From positions 14,729 to 78,728 of the forward strand of contig SVTR01000005.1 of NCBI GenBank assembly GCA_015063685.1: DNA of 64,000 bases. Reading direction: 5' to 3'. This stretch comes from Oscillospiraceae bacterium. Its GTDB lineage: Bacteria > Bacillota > Clostridia > Oscillospirales > CAG-272. The first letter of the stretch is position 1. Each line of letters begins with the position of its first letter. Of the stretch, positions 26,118 through 35,443 are shown one piece after another. Position numbers and translations under genes: made by a program. The notes beneath the pieces are model-generated. The model was not told where the DNA came from. It worked only from the letters and a program-made list of their open reading frames with translations, and searched no databases.

Positions 26118-26719
26118 GGCTCAGTCACCTCCTCCTGCTGTACTGTACCGCCGAGATACGTGGTGTTGATGTATGAAAGGCCTGTATTCACCGCACCAGC
26201 CACCGCGTTACTGGTGACCGTAGCGCCTGAAATGGCCTGCACGTCACCTGTCTTTTGAGGCTCGGTCTTCACGATGTTGACGGAGCCGCCGGTGATACCT
26301 GCGAAACGGTCGGCAAAGGCCTGATCCTTACATTTGGCACCAAGGCCCGCCGTCTCGCCCTGGGCGATCACCGAGATACCCACCAGGGTACCGTCCGGGG
26401 AAACACCCATGGCCAGGGTGATATCGCCGCCGTAGCCCTCGTGAGAGGTGACGGTCAATGCCCAGCCGAGGGTATTACTTCCCTCCTTGGCCACCGCGAC
26501 TTTTTCAATGACAGACGAAGCGCCGGGAGCAATGGGGGGAACGTCCTGCGCTTCAAAAGCATCCGCCGTGGGGAAAACGCTTTCATAGGCGGCCATGGCA
26601 GCTTTTTCCTCTGCCGCGGCGATGGGATCCTTGGTTACTTCGTACACCACGGCGAGACAAAGTCCCGCGATGAGCGTAATGATACACAGCACGAGGGTGC
26701 CTTGCATGATTTTTTTCAT
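26114..26719 (-). CDS. rnfG: Rnf complex subunit G (covalent flavoprotein)
   Basis: 201 residues. An N-terminal membrane helix anchors an external FMN-binding domain. The flavinylation motif SGATVTS (164-170) is present; FMN is expected on Thr169, attached by the ApbE encoded downstream. AAGGAGG precedes the ATG. The gene lies 12 bp after rnfD and overlaps rnfE by 4 nt. Confidence 0.95.
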   Translation of the reverse strand: MKKIMQGTLVLCIITLIAGLCLAVVYEVTKDPIAAAEEKAAMAAYESVFPTADAFEAQDVPPIAPGASSVIEKVAVAKEGSNTLGWALTVTSHEGYGGDITLAMGVSPDGTLVGISVIAQGETAGLGAKCKDQAFADRFAGITGGSVNIVKTEPQKTGDVQAISGATVTSNAVAGAVNTGLSYINTTYLGGTVQQEEVTEP

Positions 26720-26731
26720 ATCAGCACCTCC

Positions 26732-27784
26732 TTATGCTTTCTTTTTCATCCCCTTGCGGGATACGCCGAAGGGACGGGGCATGGTAACCTTTTCAATGAG
26801 GGGAACCAGCAGATTACCGATGATGATGGCATAGGACACGCCCTCGGCAGAGCCGCCGAGGACACGGAAAATGGCGGTGAGCAGACCCAGAAGCAGGGCG
26901 AAGATCACCTGACCTCCGTGGGTAATGGGGCAGGTCACGTAGTCGGTGGCCATGAAGAAGGCACCCAGCAAGAGACCGCCGCCACACACCTGAGCCACAA
27001 GATAGCCGGGATTGATCATATCCCCATGACCCGAAATCAGTTGAATCAGGCAAACAAAGCCCAGGGTGGAAAGGATGTAAATACCCGGAATGCGGATGCT
27101 GATCACACGCTTGACGATGAGATAAAGACCGCCCAGGAGGATCGCGGGAGGATAGGCCTCACCGATACAACCGTTATGGGTATTGAAGATCATATTGAAG
27201 ATATTGACGTCGGCGCCTGCCTTGACCTCGGCCAAGGGGGTCGCTCCCGTCACGGCGTCCACCGCGGAGGTGGCGCCCGTCACGGCATCCACTACGTCAC
27301 CGTCGAAGAGGGTGCGGATGGTATCCGGGAAGGTAGTCATGGCGGCGGCGAAGGAAATGAGCAGGAAGCAACGGGCAGCCAAGGCGGGATTGATGATATT
27401 ATGGCCCAAGCCACCAAAAAGCTGTTTCACCACCAAAATGGCAAACACACCTCCGATGGCGGGCATCCAGAGGGGAATGGTGGCAGGCATATTGACGGTG
27501 ATGATCATACCCGTGACCACGGCACTCATATCCGAGATGGTGACGGGGAGCTTCATAAGCTTCTGATAGATCAGCTCGGTGAGCAGACAGGTGGCCACGG
27601 TCACCAGCAATACCAAAAGGGCTTGGTAGCCAAAGGTGTAGATACCCATGAGGCAGGCAGGGGTCAGGGCGATGACCACATCGGTCATGATGCGTTTCGT
27701 TGTAACTTCATGACGGATATGGGGTGAGGTTGAAACGTGGATATTTCTCGTGGTGTGGGTCTTCACATTTTCAGTATGACTCAT
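26732..27784 (-). CDS. rnfD: Rnf complex subunit D with duplicated flavinylation motif
   Basis: 350 residues, about nine membrane helices. Ion-translocating subunit carrying covalent FMN. The usual motif is TGATPL; here DAVTGAT occurs twice in tandem, at 166-172 (followed by SA) and 176-182 (followed by PL). The second is the expected FMN site (Thr182). AAAGGAGG precedes the ATG, which overlaps the rnfC stop in ATGA. Confidence 0.95.
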   Translation of the reverse strand: MSHTENVKTHTTRNIHVSTSPHIRHEVTTKRIMTDVVIALTPACLMGIYTFGYQALLVLLVTVATCLLTELIYQKLMKLPVTISDMSAVVTGMIITVNMPATIPLWMPAIGGVFAILVVKQLFGGLGHNIINPALAARCFLLISFAAAMTTFPDTIRTLFDGDVVDAVTGATSAVDAVTGATPLAEVKAGADVNIFNMIFNTHNGCIGEAYPPAILLGGLYLIVKRVISIRIPGIYILSTLGFVCLIQLISGHGDMINPGYLVAQVCGGGLLLGAFFMATDYVTCPITHGGQVIFALLLGLLTAIFRVLGGSAEGVSYAIIIGNLLVPLIEKVTMPRPFGVSRKGMKKKA

Positions 27785-29208
27785 GCGTCCTTCCCTCCTT
27801 TCTCAGCGGCCTTGGCGGCCTCTGCCGTTTTTCTTGCTCTGATCAAGGCGCCTGTCTTTCGCTTGCCAAAGCGCATGCTTTGCACCAGGTGACGCTTCGC
27901 GGGGCAGACGTAGGCACAGGAGCCGCATTCAATGCACTCCATGCCGCCGTACTTTTCAAATTGGTCAAAAGCCTCGTTTTCTGCCGCGTCTGACAGCAGT
28001 TGAGGCAACAAATGCTCGGGGCAAGCCGACAAGCAACGGCCGCAATGGATACAGGCAGAGGGATCATCCACCGCCACAGGGTCAAAGCGATAAGCCAGAA
28101 CCGATGCGGAGGTTTTGGTCACGGGGATCTCCATGGTATAGAGCGCCGTCCCCATCATAGGGCCACCGGTGATCACCTTCTCGGGATCGGCATCCGAGAT
28201 AAACCCGCCTGCTTGCGCCATGACCTGCTCGTAAGACATACCGATAGGCACCTCCAGGTTACAGGGGGACGCCACCGCGTCACCTGTGATGGTCATGATA
28301 CGGTGGGTCAGAGGCTGGCCAAGGGTAACCGCGCGGAAGACCGAAATCGTCGTGGCCACGTTGACCACCACGCACCCAACGCCGGAGGGCAGAAGGGAGG
28401 AATTCAGCTTGCGCCTGGTCAGGGCGTATACCAACATACGTTCACCGCCCTGAGGGTATTTCGCCTTGAGGGGGATCACCGAGATTTTGGGGTACTTCCC
28501 TGCCTTCTCGGTCAGGGACTTGATGGCCGCAGGCTTATTGTCCTCTACGCCGATGAGACACTTGGCGTTAGGGAACAGCCGCAGGAGCAGCTCGCATCCG
28601 GCCAAAAGCTCCTCTCCTCTCTCCAGCATGAGCCGATAGTCAGAGGTAAGATAGGGCTCACACTCCGCGGCGTTGACGATCAGATATTCGATCTTTCCGT
28701 CATCGGGGGGCGTCAGCTTGACCACCGTGGGGAAGCCCGCGCCGCCGAGACCTACCAGTCCTGCCTCACGGATAGCGTTGCGGATGTCCGCGGACGTCAG
28801 CCGGGCCACATGCTCTTGGGACATCAGCGCATCCACGTATCCCGGCACGCTTCGATCGGGAAAGTCGGGACGGAACCGATCGTCGACCCACTGATGGAGA
28901 CCATCGTTTTCAATGATGATACATGGGGCGGTCTCACCCGAAGCCGTCATATGGGGCGCTACCCCTTTTACCTTACCGGAAACGGCACTATAAACAGGCG
29001 CCGACACAAAGCCGCCCGCTTCCGCGATCTTCTGACCGGCCAACACCTGTTCACCGGCGCTGACAAGGGGGGTGGCCGGCGCGCCGATATGCTGGGACAA
29101 GGGGTATACCATCTCTCCCTCAGCGGAAATGAGCCGAATGGGCTGATCGGCAGACAGATGCTTTTCACCTGCCGGATGGATGCCGTGCTTAAAGGTTTTT
29201 TTGCTCAT
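27781..29208 (-). CDS. rnfC: Rnf complex subunit C (NADH-binding, Fe-S)
   Basis: 475 residues. Peripheral cytoplasmic subunit that passes electrons to NAD+. A Gly-rich segment GLVGLGGAGFPTVVKL (about 150-165) matches the FMN/NADH site of the NuoF-like fold. Two [4Fe-4S] motifs lie near the C-terminus (CIHCGRCLSACP and CIECGSCAYVCP). AAGGAG precedes the ATG. First gene of the rnf cluster, 16 bp after the DnaC-like gene. Confidence 0.96.
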   Translation of the reverse strand: MSKKTFKHGIHPAGEKHLSADQPIRLISAEGEMVYPLSQHIGAPATPLVSAGEQVLAGQKIAEAGGFVSAPVYSAVSGKVKGVAPHMTASGETAPCIIIENDGLHQWVDDRFRPDFPDRSVPGYVDALMSQEHVARLTSADIRNAIREAGLVGLGGAGFPTVVKLTPPDDGKIEYLIVNAAECEPYLTSDYRLMLERGEELLAGCELLLRLFPNAKCLIGVEDNKPAAIKSLTEKAGKYPKISVIPLKAKYPQGGERMLVYALTRRKLNSSLLPSGVGCVVVNVATTISVFRAVTLGQPLTHRIMTITGDAVASPCNLEVPIGMSYEQVMAQAGGFISDADPEKVITGGPMMGTALYTMEIPVTKTSASVLAYRFDPVAVDDPSACIHCGRCLSACPEHLLPQLLSDAAENEAFDQFEKYGGMECIECGSCAYVCPAKRHLVQSMRFGKRKTGALIRARKTAEAAKAAEKGGKDA

Positions 29209-29223
29209 TATAACCGGATCTCC

Positions 29224-30195
29224 TTACTTTCTTAATTTTTGAGAGCGGATGTCGGTTCCCAGGAAGGGCAAAACCGTGTACTCGCCCAGCACGCGGCTGG
29301 TGATGCGATCCCAATAGCGCTTGCGGAAGTCTGCCTGGGAGAGATTACTGCTGATAATGGTGGGTTTCTTACGATTGAGACGGGTATTGATCAAATTATA
29401 AAGAACAGATGCGGTGAACTGATTGGAAACCTCGGTACCCAGGTCATCTACAATGAGCAGATCGCAGGAGAAATACCGACTCGTATCCTGTCCCGCATCC
29501 CCCGTCATACTGTTGCCAAAGCGCTGAAATTCAAAATCTGACAGCATGGTCACAGCGCCTGTGTAAAACACGTCGTAGCCATGATCCAGCACCACGCCCG
29601 CGACCGAGGTTGACAGATGAGTTTTCCCAAGTCCCGTGCCGCCGAACAAAATCAGATTGCCCGAGGTCGCGGGATCAAAGGTTTCGGCGTATTGCTTCAT
29701 CATGCCGAGAATCTGCTCCATGCGATGGTAGACGGTGGGGTCACTCAGGTAGTAGGAAAGGTCGAAATTATCGAAGGACTGCGTTCTCAAAAGCTCGGCC
29801 ATACCGGACGCCTCGTAGCCTGCCTCGATGATCCTTTTCCGCATACAGGTGCACATTTTCACGTCCACAAAGCCGCTGTCGCTGCACAAAGGACATTCGT
29901 ATTTGATATCCGTGTAGTCCGCGGGATAGCCATGGCTGACGAGCAACGCCTCCCGTGCCTGTCTGACGGCCGCCGTTCTTTCCTTCAGCTCTTCGATGGT
30001 CTTCTGATAGTCTCCGCTGAGGGAGGCCTTCATGATCTGAAGTCCCATGTTGCTGATCTCACGGTCGGCCTCCCGAAGCTCGGGAATGGCCAGGTACGCC
30101 TCAGCCTTGCGGTCATCGGCGGCTTCGCGGGCTCGGAGATATTTGGTTTCGTACTCTTCCCTGATCCTGCGGTAATTTTCTTGATTATATCCCAT
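29224..30195 (-). CDS. DnaC/DnaI-type helicase loader ATPase
   Basis: 323 residues. Loads replicative helicase onto DNA in the primosome. It has an N-terminal helical region, a zinc motif CPLCSDSGF...CTC (about 100-120), Walker A GGTGLGKT (about 184-191), and Walker B LLIVDDLGTE. GGAG precedes the ATG. It sits directly upstream of rnfC and downstream of a DnaD-domain gene, the normal partner for helicase loading in Firmicutes. Confidence 0.93.
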   Translation of the reverse strand: MGYNQENYRRIREEYETKYLRAREAADDRKAEAYLAIPELREADREISNMGLQIMKASLSGDYQKTIEELKERTAAVRQAREALLVSHGYPADYTDIKYECPLCSDSGFVDVKMCTCMRKRIIEAGYEASGMAELLRTQSFDNFDLSYYLSDPTVYHRMEQILGMMKQYAETFDPATSGNLILFGGTGLGKTHLSTSVAGVVLDHGYDVFYTGAVTMLSDFEFQRFGNSMTGDAGQDTSRYFSCDLLIVDDLGTEVSNQFTASVLYNLINTRLNRKKPTIISSNLSQADFRKRYWDRITSRVLGEYTVLPFLGTDIRSQKLRK

Positions 30196-30217
30196 AATAA
30201 AACTCCATGATCTGACC

Positions 30218-30272
30218 GGATATCTCTAAAAAACGCTCGCTGTTCGCTCAGCAATAGAATTTTGAGACATCC
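30218..30272. repeat. Short degenerate miniature element related to family A
   Basis: 55 bp with ends GGATATCTCTAAAAAA and, reverse-complemented, GGATGTCTCAAAATTCT. The interior (CGCTCG, CAATAGA) resembles the right part of the family A element at 42221. No target duplication visible. It occupies the gap between the DnaD and DnaC genes. Confidence 0.5.
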
Positions 30273-30300
30273 TACTGTTTTTTCGGTGCTGTCCGCACCC

Positions 30301-31419
30301 TTATTTTTTTCCTTCGTCTGCGGGATCCTCATCCCCAAAGCTCCGTCGGACGGCGGCGGCAAAGAAATCGTCGGTGTCGAAGGAGCCCTCCGTTGTGGGC
30401 GCGGTTGCCCCGTTTTTCTTCTCTGAACGCCGGCTCGCGGCGGCGGCCCTGTGGGCTTCGTCTGCCCCTCTGATGGCCTCCTCGGTTCGCAAGCCGTCAC
30501 GGTTCCAGTTGGACAGCACAGAATTCATATAGCTGATGTTGGGGGCACCCTTGGCATCCACCGTTACATCGTAAGCCAAACGAATGATATCCACACCAAA
30601 GCCAAAATCGTACAACCAGGTGGAAAAGCATTTTTTCTCCTTGGGAGTCAGGCTTCTTTCTCCCATACCGAACAGGGCGCGGAGCTTCCCTTCGGTCTCG
30701 GCGTACAGCTCAAGGCGTCGGATCTCCTCCTGAAGGGCCGCCAGGGTCTGGATATCCCTGTTATAAAAATCATAGGCCATGGTCTCGGTGCCCTTGATGG
30801 ACTTGGGCAAGCCTCGTCGCTCTCTGGTACTGACGTAATAGGCCAATAGACAAAGGACGTATTCCCAGTCCAATCCCAGATAGTCAACGAAACCGAGGAT
30901 GGTATTGACCTCATGGGTATTGAACATTTTACCGAAGACCCGCTGGCATTCGTGAAGCCAATCGGCGGTTTCCTTGTGGGATTCAAGGAATGCAGACAAT
31001 TGCTCGGTGGTATAATGGGGTAGCTCATCCTTAGGACGGAGCTTGGTTGCTCCCTTTTTTTCTGTCTCCGGGGCTTTAGACGTCTGTTGTCCGTCTTCCG
31101 CAACGGGGATTTGTTCCTTGATAGGCGTCGGGCTGATATGATGGGTATCCGTTCCAATATCAGCGATTTCTTCGATGGCAATCAGGCCAGCGCCGCGCCA
31201 AAAGGCCAGCGCCGCCCCTACACCGTCCGTATCGCATCCTGCCAGCTCCGCGATGCAATGGGAGCCGCGGTCGCTCTGGTAGTTGCCGCAAAGCTCAGGG
31301 GACGCGCACAGAGCCAAGAGTACCTTCAGGTCTGTGAGAGAAGCCCTGTCCATGATATCGATGACCTTTCCCGGCAGAACGAGGGCTGATGTATCGTATT
31401 TGATCTTGATCCGGTTCAT
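30301..31419 (-). CDS. DnaD-domain replication protein
   Basis: 372 residues. An N-terminal winged-helix-like domain (about 20-85), a variable linker, and one or two DnaB_2/DnaD domains. The C-terminal one (about 270-315) shows FSTWLYDFGFGVDIIRLAYD and ISYMNSVLSNW, the signature of DnaD family proteins that remodel DNA and recruit the DnaC/DnaI loader. AAGGAAGG precedes the ATG. Followed by the loader gene. Confidence 0.9.
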   Translation of the reverse strand: MNRIKIKYDTSALVLPGKVIDIMDRASLTDLKVLLALCASPELCGNYQSDRGSHCIAELAGCDTDGVGAALAFWRGAGLIAIEEIADIGTDTHHISPTPIKEQIPVAEDGQQTSKAPETEKKGATKLRPKDELPHYTTEQLSAFLESHKETADWLHECQRVFGKMFNTHEVNTILGFVDYLGLDWEYVLCLLAYYVSTRERRGLPKSIKGTETMAYDFYNRDIQTLAALQEEIRRLELYAETEGKLRALFGMGERSLTPKEKKCFSTWLYDFGFGVDIIRLAYDVTVDAKGAPNISYMNSVLSNWNRDGLRTEEAIRGADEAHRAAAASRRSEKKNGATAPTTEGSFDTDDFFAAAVRRSFGDEDPADEGKK

Positions 31420-31442
31420 AATTTATCCTTCCTTGCTGTGGG

Positions 31443-32162
31443 TCACATGTCGTCTGAGCCGGATTCTATGATGTGCTCATCTACCTGCTCCAATTCCCGC
31501 AGCTCTTCGTCACGGGAGGCGATCTTGTAATTAAGGATCATGAGAGAGTCGCCCAGGTGGACGTTTTCCACAACGATCTCACGGCGACTGTATTTCAGCT
31601 CTACTCCCATGTAATTCCAAAGTCCCTTGACGCCACAGGCCACCAGGCGATCCGCAATAGGCTTGACCTGCTCCTTGGGGCAAGTGATAACGGCGATATC
31701 CACGGGATGCTGGGTACAGAATTCCTCCAGGGAGGCAAGGGGCATGACATCCACCCCTGCTACCTGGGTGCCCTCCTGACCCTCACCGGTATCAAACATA
31801 CCGATGATATCCACGCCTCTTTTTTCAAACATGGACAGGTGAACAAGGGCTCGGCCCAGGTCTCCCGCGCCGATGATAATGGCATGAAAGCCTTCACCCA
31901 CGCCGAGGATCTCGCTGATGCGGGCGAAGAGATAATTGACGTTATATCCATAGCCCTGTTGACCGAAGCCGCCGAAGCAGTTAAGATCCTGGCGGATCTG
32001 GGAGGCGGTGACGTTCATCATGGCCGAAAGCTCACCCGAGCTGATACGCATACGCCCCTGGGTAATGAGCTCTCTGAGGTATCTGTAGTATCGGGGAAGG
32101 CGCTTAACCACCGCGGGTGACACGGTAATGGGGCGTTCAGGGCTATATTCTTCAAATTCCAT
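31443..32162 (-). CDS. rex: Redox-sensing transcriptional repressor Rex
   Basis: 239 residues. Senses the NADH/NAD+ ratio and represses fermentation and energy genes when NADH is low. A winged helix (about 15-75, with ASQIRQDLNCFGGFGQQGYGY) is followed by a Rossmann NAD-binding domain (IIGAGDLGRAL). I chose the ATG at 32162 after AAAGGAA. It lies upstream of the rnf genes in the same direction, a fitting regulator for an NADH-forming complex. I found no convincing TTGTGAA-N4-TTCACAA site nearby. Confidence 0.95.
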   Translation of the reverse strand: MEFEEYSPERPITVSPAVVKRLPRYYRYLRELITQGRMRISSGELSAMMNVTASQIRQDLNCFGGFGQQGYGYNVNYLFARISEILGVGEGFHAIIIGAGDLGRALVHLSMFEKRGVDIIGMFDTGEGQEGTQVAGVDVMPLASLEEFCTQHPVDIAVITCPKEQVKPIADRLVACGVKGLWNYMGVELKYSRREIVVENVHLGDSLMILNYKIASRDEELRELEQVDEHIIESGSDDM

Positions 32163-32227
32163 GGTAATTCCTTTCTTTTGACGCACGCAAGGTGGCTATT
32201 TCATAAAAGAAGGGGAGCTTGCGTATC

Positions 32228-33250
32228 TCACATTTCTTCGTCATCCAAGGCAGACGCGTTGAGGGAGGTGTCCGCTCTGTGGCCTGCCAGGTAATCGTAA
32301 TAGCCTGCGGCAGCGATCATGGCACCGTTGTCTCCGCAAAGGCCTCTCTCGGGGACGACGAAGGGGATCTTGCGCTTTTCGGCCAAGGACAAAAGGGCGG
32401 CTCGCAAATGGGAATTGGCAGCCACACCACCTGCCAGAACCAAGGTTTTTGCTCCCTTGGCAGTGGTTTTGAGGGCCAGGTCGGTCTTTTTGACGATACC
32501 GTCCACAATGGAGGCGGTAAGAGAGGCGGCCAAGTCGGCACGGTTGATTTCCTCACCCTTTTGCTCTGCCGTGTGGATCAGGTTAATGGCTGCGGTCTTA
32601 AGGCCGCTGAAGGAGAAAGCAATCTCGTCGGGAGTGATAGCGCAGGAGGGGAGCTTATAGGCTTTGGGATCACCCTCGTGGGCCAGCTTGTCCATGGCGG
32701 CACCTCCGGGATAGGGGAGTCCAATCTTCCGCCCCACCTTATCAAAGGCCTCGCCTGCGGCGTCGTCGCGGGTGCCGCCCAGCAGATTGAAGGTGGTGTA
32801 GTCCTCCACCAGGTACAGGCAGGTGTGACCGCCCGAAACCACCACGGCGAGGAAGGGAGGCTCCAAGGTGGGGTCGGTGAGATAGGCAGCGGCAATATGT
32901 CCGTGGATATGATTGACGGAGATCAGGGGAATGCCATTGGCATAGGCCAGGGACTTGGCGAAATTAACACCTACCAGGAGTGCACCGATGAGACCGGGAT
33001 GGGTAGTCACGGCAATAGCCCCCAGCTCCTTCAGGGTGATCCCCGCTTCGTCCAAAGCCTCCTTTGTGATGCGGCTGACGGCCTCAATATGGGCTCGGCT
33101 GGCGATTTCGGGCACCACTCCGCCGTAGAGACGGTGGGTATCAATCTGGGATGCCACAATGTTGGAGCAGATGCGACGGATGCCCGTATCCATCTCGATA
33201 ACGGATGCGGAGGTCTCGTCGCAGGAGCTTTCCATACCTAAAATATACAT
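32228..33250 (-). CDS. tsaD: tRNA N6-threonylcarbamoyladenosine transferase subunit TsaD
   Basis: 340 residues. Completes the t6A modification at position 37 of ANN-decoding tRNAs. Starts MYILGMESSCDETS, after GAGAGG; metal-binding HIHGH (about 112-116), VVSGGHTCLY and the C-terminal LAGGVAANSHLR are all conserved. Normal length. Promoter at 33290-33318. Confidence 0.96.
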   Translation of the reverse strand: MYILGMESSCDETSASVIEMDTGIRRICSNIVASQIDTHRLYGGVVPEIASRAHIEAVSRITKEALDEAGITLKELGAIAVTTHPGLIGALLVGVNFAKSLAYANGIPLISVNHIHGHIAAAYLTDPTLEPPFLAVVVSGGHTCLYLVEDYTTFNLLGGTRDDAAGEAFDKVGRKIGLPYPGGAAMDKLAHEGDPKAYKLPSCAITPDEIAFSFSGLKTAAINLIHTAEQKGEEINRADLAASLTASIVDGIVKKTDLALKTTAKGAKTLVLAGGVAANSHLRAALLSLAEKRKIPFVVPERGLCGDNGAMIAAAGYYDYLAGHRADTSLNASALDDEEM

Positions 33251-33289
33251 GTAAAACACCTCTCGGGTAGATAGAATATGTCTCATTTT

Positions 33290-33318
33290 ATTATACCTTA
33301 AAATATGTGATTTGTCAA
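33290..33318 (-). promoter_or_regulatory. Promoter of tsaD and the downstream block
   Basis: Minus strand TTGACA (33313-33318), 17 bp, TATAAT (33290-33295): a consensus promoter. The 33251-33580 gap holds this and the divergent promoter at 33439. Confidence 0.85.
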
Positions 33319-33438
33319 CAGGTGAAACACGGCAAACTATCACAATTCTGTAAATATTGACGATTTTCCGCTTATTTACCATGGACTATCGATTCTATGG
33401 AAAAATCGCGATAATTTTCCCAAAAAGGAAAAATCCTC

Positions 33439-33467
33439 TTGCATATTTGTCGGCGATGTGTTATAAT
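33439..33467 (+). promoter_or_regulatory. Promoter of the GHL10 lipoprotein
   Basis: TTGCAT (33439-33444), 17 bp, TATAAT (33462-33467). Confidence 0.8.
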
Positions 33468-33580
33468 GGGCGTGTCACTATGGGAGATCCGGGTAAAATC
33501 GTCTGTACGGTTCATTAAAGTACACTCGTTTTCGTATGCTTCTGAATCTCCCTTCACTCTTACATAAGAAAGGATCCGTC

Positions 33581-35350
33581 ATGAAACATCATCAGCAAAG
33601 ATTGCCTCTCCTTCTGACTCTGGCTCTGCTCTGTCTCTCTCTCGTATTGTTAGTCGCCTGTGAGGGCGGTAACGTCAACAGCGAGACCCAGCCCGGAACC
33701 CAAGCACCCACTGAAGCGCCCACCGAGGCCCCCACAGAAGCTCCCACCGAGGCTCCTACCGAGGCTCCTACCGAGGCTCTCACAGAAGCCCCCACAGAAG
33801 CTCCTACCGAAGCACCCACCGAGGCTCCCACCGAAGTCCCTACTGAGGCTCCTACCGAAACTCCCACAGAAGCTCCTACAGAAGCTCCTACCGAAGCCCC
33901 TACTGAGGCTCCCACCGAGGAAGTAACCATGAAAACATACACCGTAAAATTTGTTGTAAGCAACGCAGTCGAAAATCCCGAGGATCAGATCGTCATCGAG
34001 GGTGAGCTCGCCTATGATCCCGTGTCCAAGGGCCAGGTAGCCATTCCCGAAAACGGTAGCCACTGTAACGGCTGGTATACATCAGATACCCTTAGTGAAG
34101 AAAGCCGCTTTGACTTCTCTACTCCCATCACCTCCGATATGACTCTGTTCGCTGAAATCGTCGAGCCCGAGCCTCCCCAGGCCATCACCTCTGACTGGAA
34201 GGCCATGTGGATCTCCCAGTTCGATATGCAGAACGTATACACCAGCGGCAGCAGACAGAGAAATGAAGCTGACTACACCAAGCGCATCGGTGAGATCCTT
34301 GATAACGTGGTTGCCAGCGGCTTCAATACCGTTATCGTACAGATGCGCCCCTACGCTGACAGTATGTATCCCTCCGAGGTCTATCCCCCCAGCCGTTATA
34401 CCACAGGCAGCTATGCCAATGACTTCACATACGATCCCATGGAGATCCTCATTGCGGCCGCCCATGAGCGCGACCTGGAGGTTCACGGTTGGATCAACCC
34501 TCTGCGCGGTATGACCACCACTGAGATCAATCAGGTTCCCGCAGGCTACAAGATCAAGGATTGGTATACGGACAGCTCTACCAAGGGCAAACTCGTAACC
34601 ACCGTGAAAAGCAACGTTTATTTGAACCCTGCCTACGAGGAGGTTCGCCAGCTCATCATCGACGGTGCGGTAGAGATCCTTGAAAAATACGACGTGCAGG
34701 GCATCCACATGGACGACTACTTCTACCCCACCACCGATGCCTCCTTTGACGCCGTTGCCTACAACGCTTACAAGAGCGAGGGCGGCAAGCTTGAGTTGGG
34801 TGAGTGGAGACGCGAGAATCTCAACAAGCTGGTCTCCGGTCTTTACGAGGCCACCAAGGCCCACGACAAGAAAGCCGTATTTGGCATCAGCCCCGCAGGT
34901 AACATCAATACTGTTTACGAAGCTCACTACGCAGACGTATACAAGTGGTGCGCCGAGGAGGGTTATCTGGACTACATCATGCCCCAGGTATACTTCGGCT
35001 TTGAGCACGCCTCCTGGGCATTCGACAAAACCTGCAAGATCTGGCAGGATATCATCAAGACCGAGAAGGTTACACTCATCATCGGTATGAGCTTCGGCAA
35101 GGCTCTGGCCAAGGTGGACAACTATGCAGGAGCCGGCAAGAACGAGTGGGCTCAGCACACCGACATCATGAAGCGCAGTGTGGAATATACCGCCAATCTT
35201 GAGAAGTGCGTGGGTATCAGCGTATTCTGCTATCAGTATTTCTACGATCCCGTATCGGGTCGCGCGGTGGCAGGCACCGCCGAAGAGGTCGCCAACTTCG
35301 TCCCTGCCCTCAAAGAAATCACCTGGCATCCCGAAGACAATGAAGCATAA
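33581..35350 (+). CDS. GHL10/YngK-type glycosidase lipoprotein with PTEA spacer
   Basis: 589 residues, start after AAAGGA. The lipobox is LLVAC (Cys27). A spacer of about 20 PTEA units (about 40-113) precedes a small InlB-repeat-like domain (about 120-195), then a DUF187/GHL10 barrel from about 203 to the end, with MWISQFD, NTVIVQMRPYADSMYPS, GIHMDDYFYP and DYIMPQVYFG. Related YngK proteins act on cell-wall or other glycans outside the cell; the substrate here is unknown. A terminator follows at 35363-35396. Confidence 0.87.
   Translation: MKHHQQRLPLLLTLALLCLSLVLLVACEGGNVNSETQPGTQAPTEAPTEAPTEAPTEAPTEAPTEALTEAPTEAPTEAPTEAPTEVPTEAPTETPTEAPTEAPTEAPTEAPTEEVTMKTYTVKFVVSNAVENPEDQIVIEGELAYDPVSKGQVAIPENGSHCNGWYTSDTLSEESRFDFSTPITSDMTLFAEIVEPEPPQAITSDWKAMWISQFDMQNVYTSGSRQRNEADYTKRIGEILDNVVASGFNTVIVQMRPYADSMYPSEVYPPSRYTTGSYANDFTYDPMEILIAAAHERDLEVHGWINPLRGMTTTEINQVPAGYKIKDWYTDSSTKGKLVTTVKSNVYLNPAYEEVRQLIIDGAVEILEKYDVQGIHMDDYFYPTTDASFDAVAYNAYKSEGGKLELGEWRRENLNKLVSGLYEATKAHDKKAVFGISPAGNINTVYEAHYADVYKWCAEEGYLDYIMPQVYFGFEHASWAFDKTCKIWQDIIKTEKVTLIIGMSFGKALAKVDNYAGAGKNEWAQHTDIMKRSVEYTANLEKCVGISVFCYQYFYDPVSGRAVAGTAEEVANFVPALKEITWHPEDNEA
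33694..33924 (+). repeat. Tandem 12-bp repeats encoding the PTEA spacer
   Basis: About 19-20 in-frame copies of CCYACYGARGCY-like units. Occasional variants encode LTEA, PTEV and PTET. Synonymous variation shows the array is not freshly expanded throughout. Confidence 0.9.
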
Positions 35351-35362
35351 TACATAAGATTT

Positions 35363-35396
35363 GTGGGAACTTTCTTTTGAGGGTTCCCACTTTCTT
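35363..35396 (+). terminator. Terminator after the GHL10 gene
   Basis: GTGGGAAC (35363-35370) pairs with GTTCCCAC (35383-35390), followed by TTTCTTC. Confidence 0.75.
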
Positions 35397-35443
35397 CAGA
35401 GGTACGAACACAAAGCCCAAGCACCGACAGAGAGGAATTCATC

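Noticed and set aside
33251..33580. Rex operator upstream of tsaD
   Set aside because: Fragments such as TGTGATTTG and TATCACAATT occur, but no TTGTGAA-N4-TTCACAA palindrome can be assembled.
33694..33924. CRISPR array
   Set aside because: Regular repeats are 12-bp in-frame codon repeats without spacers; the same holds for 8569-8669 and 54429-54562.
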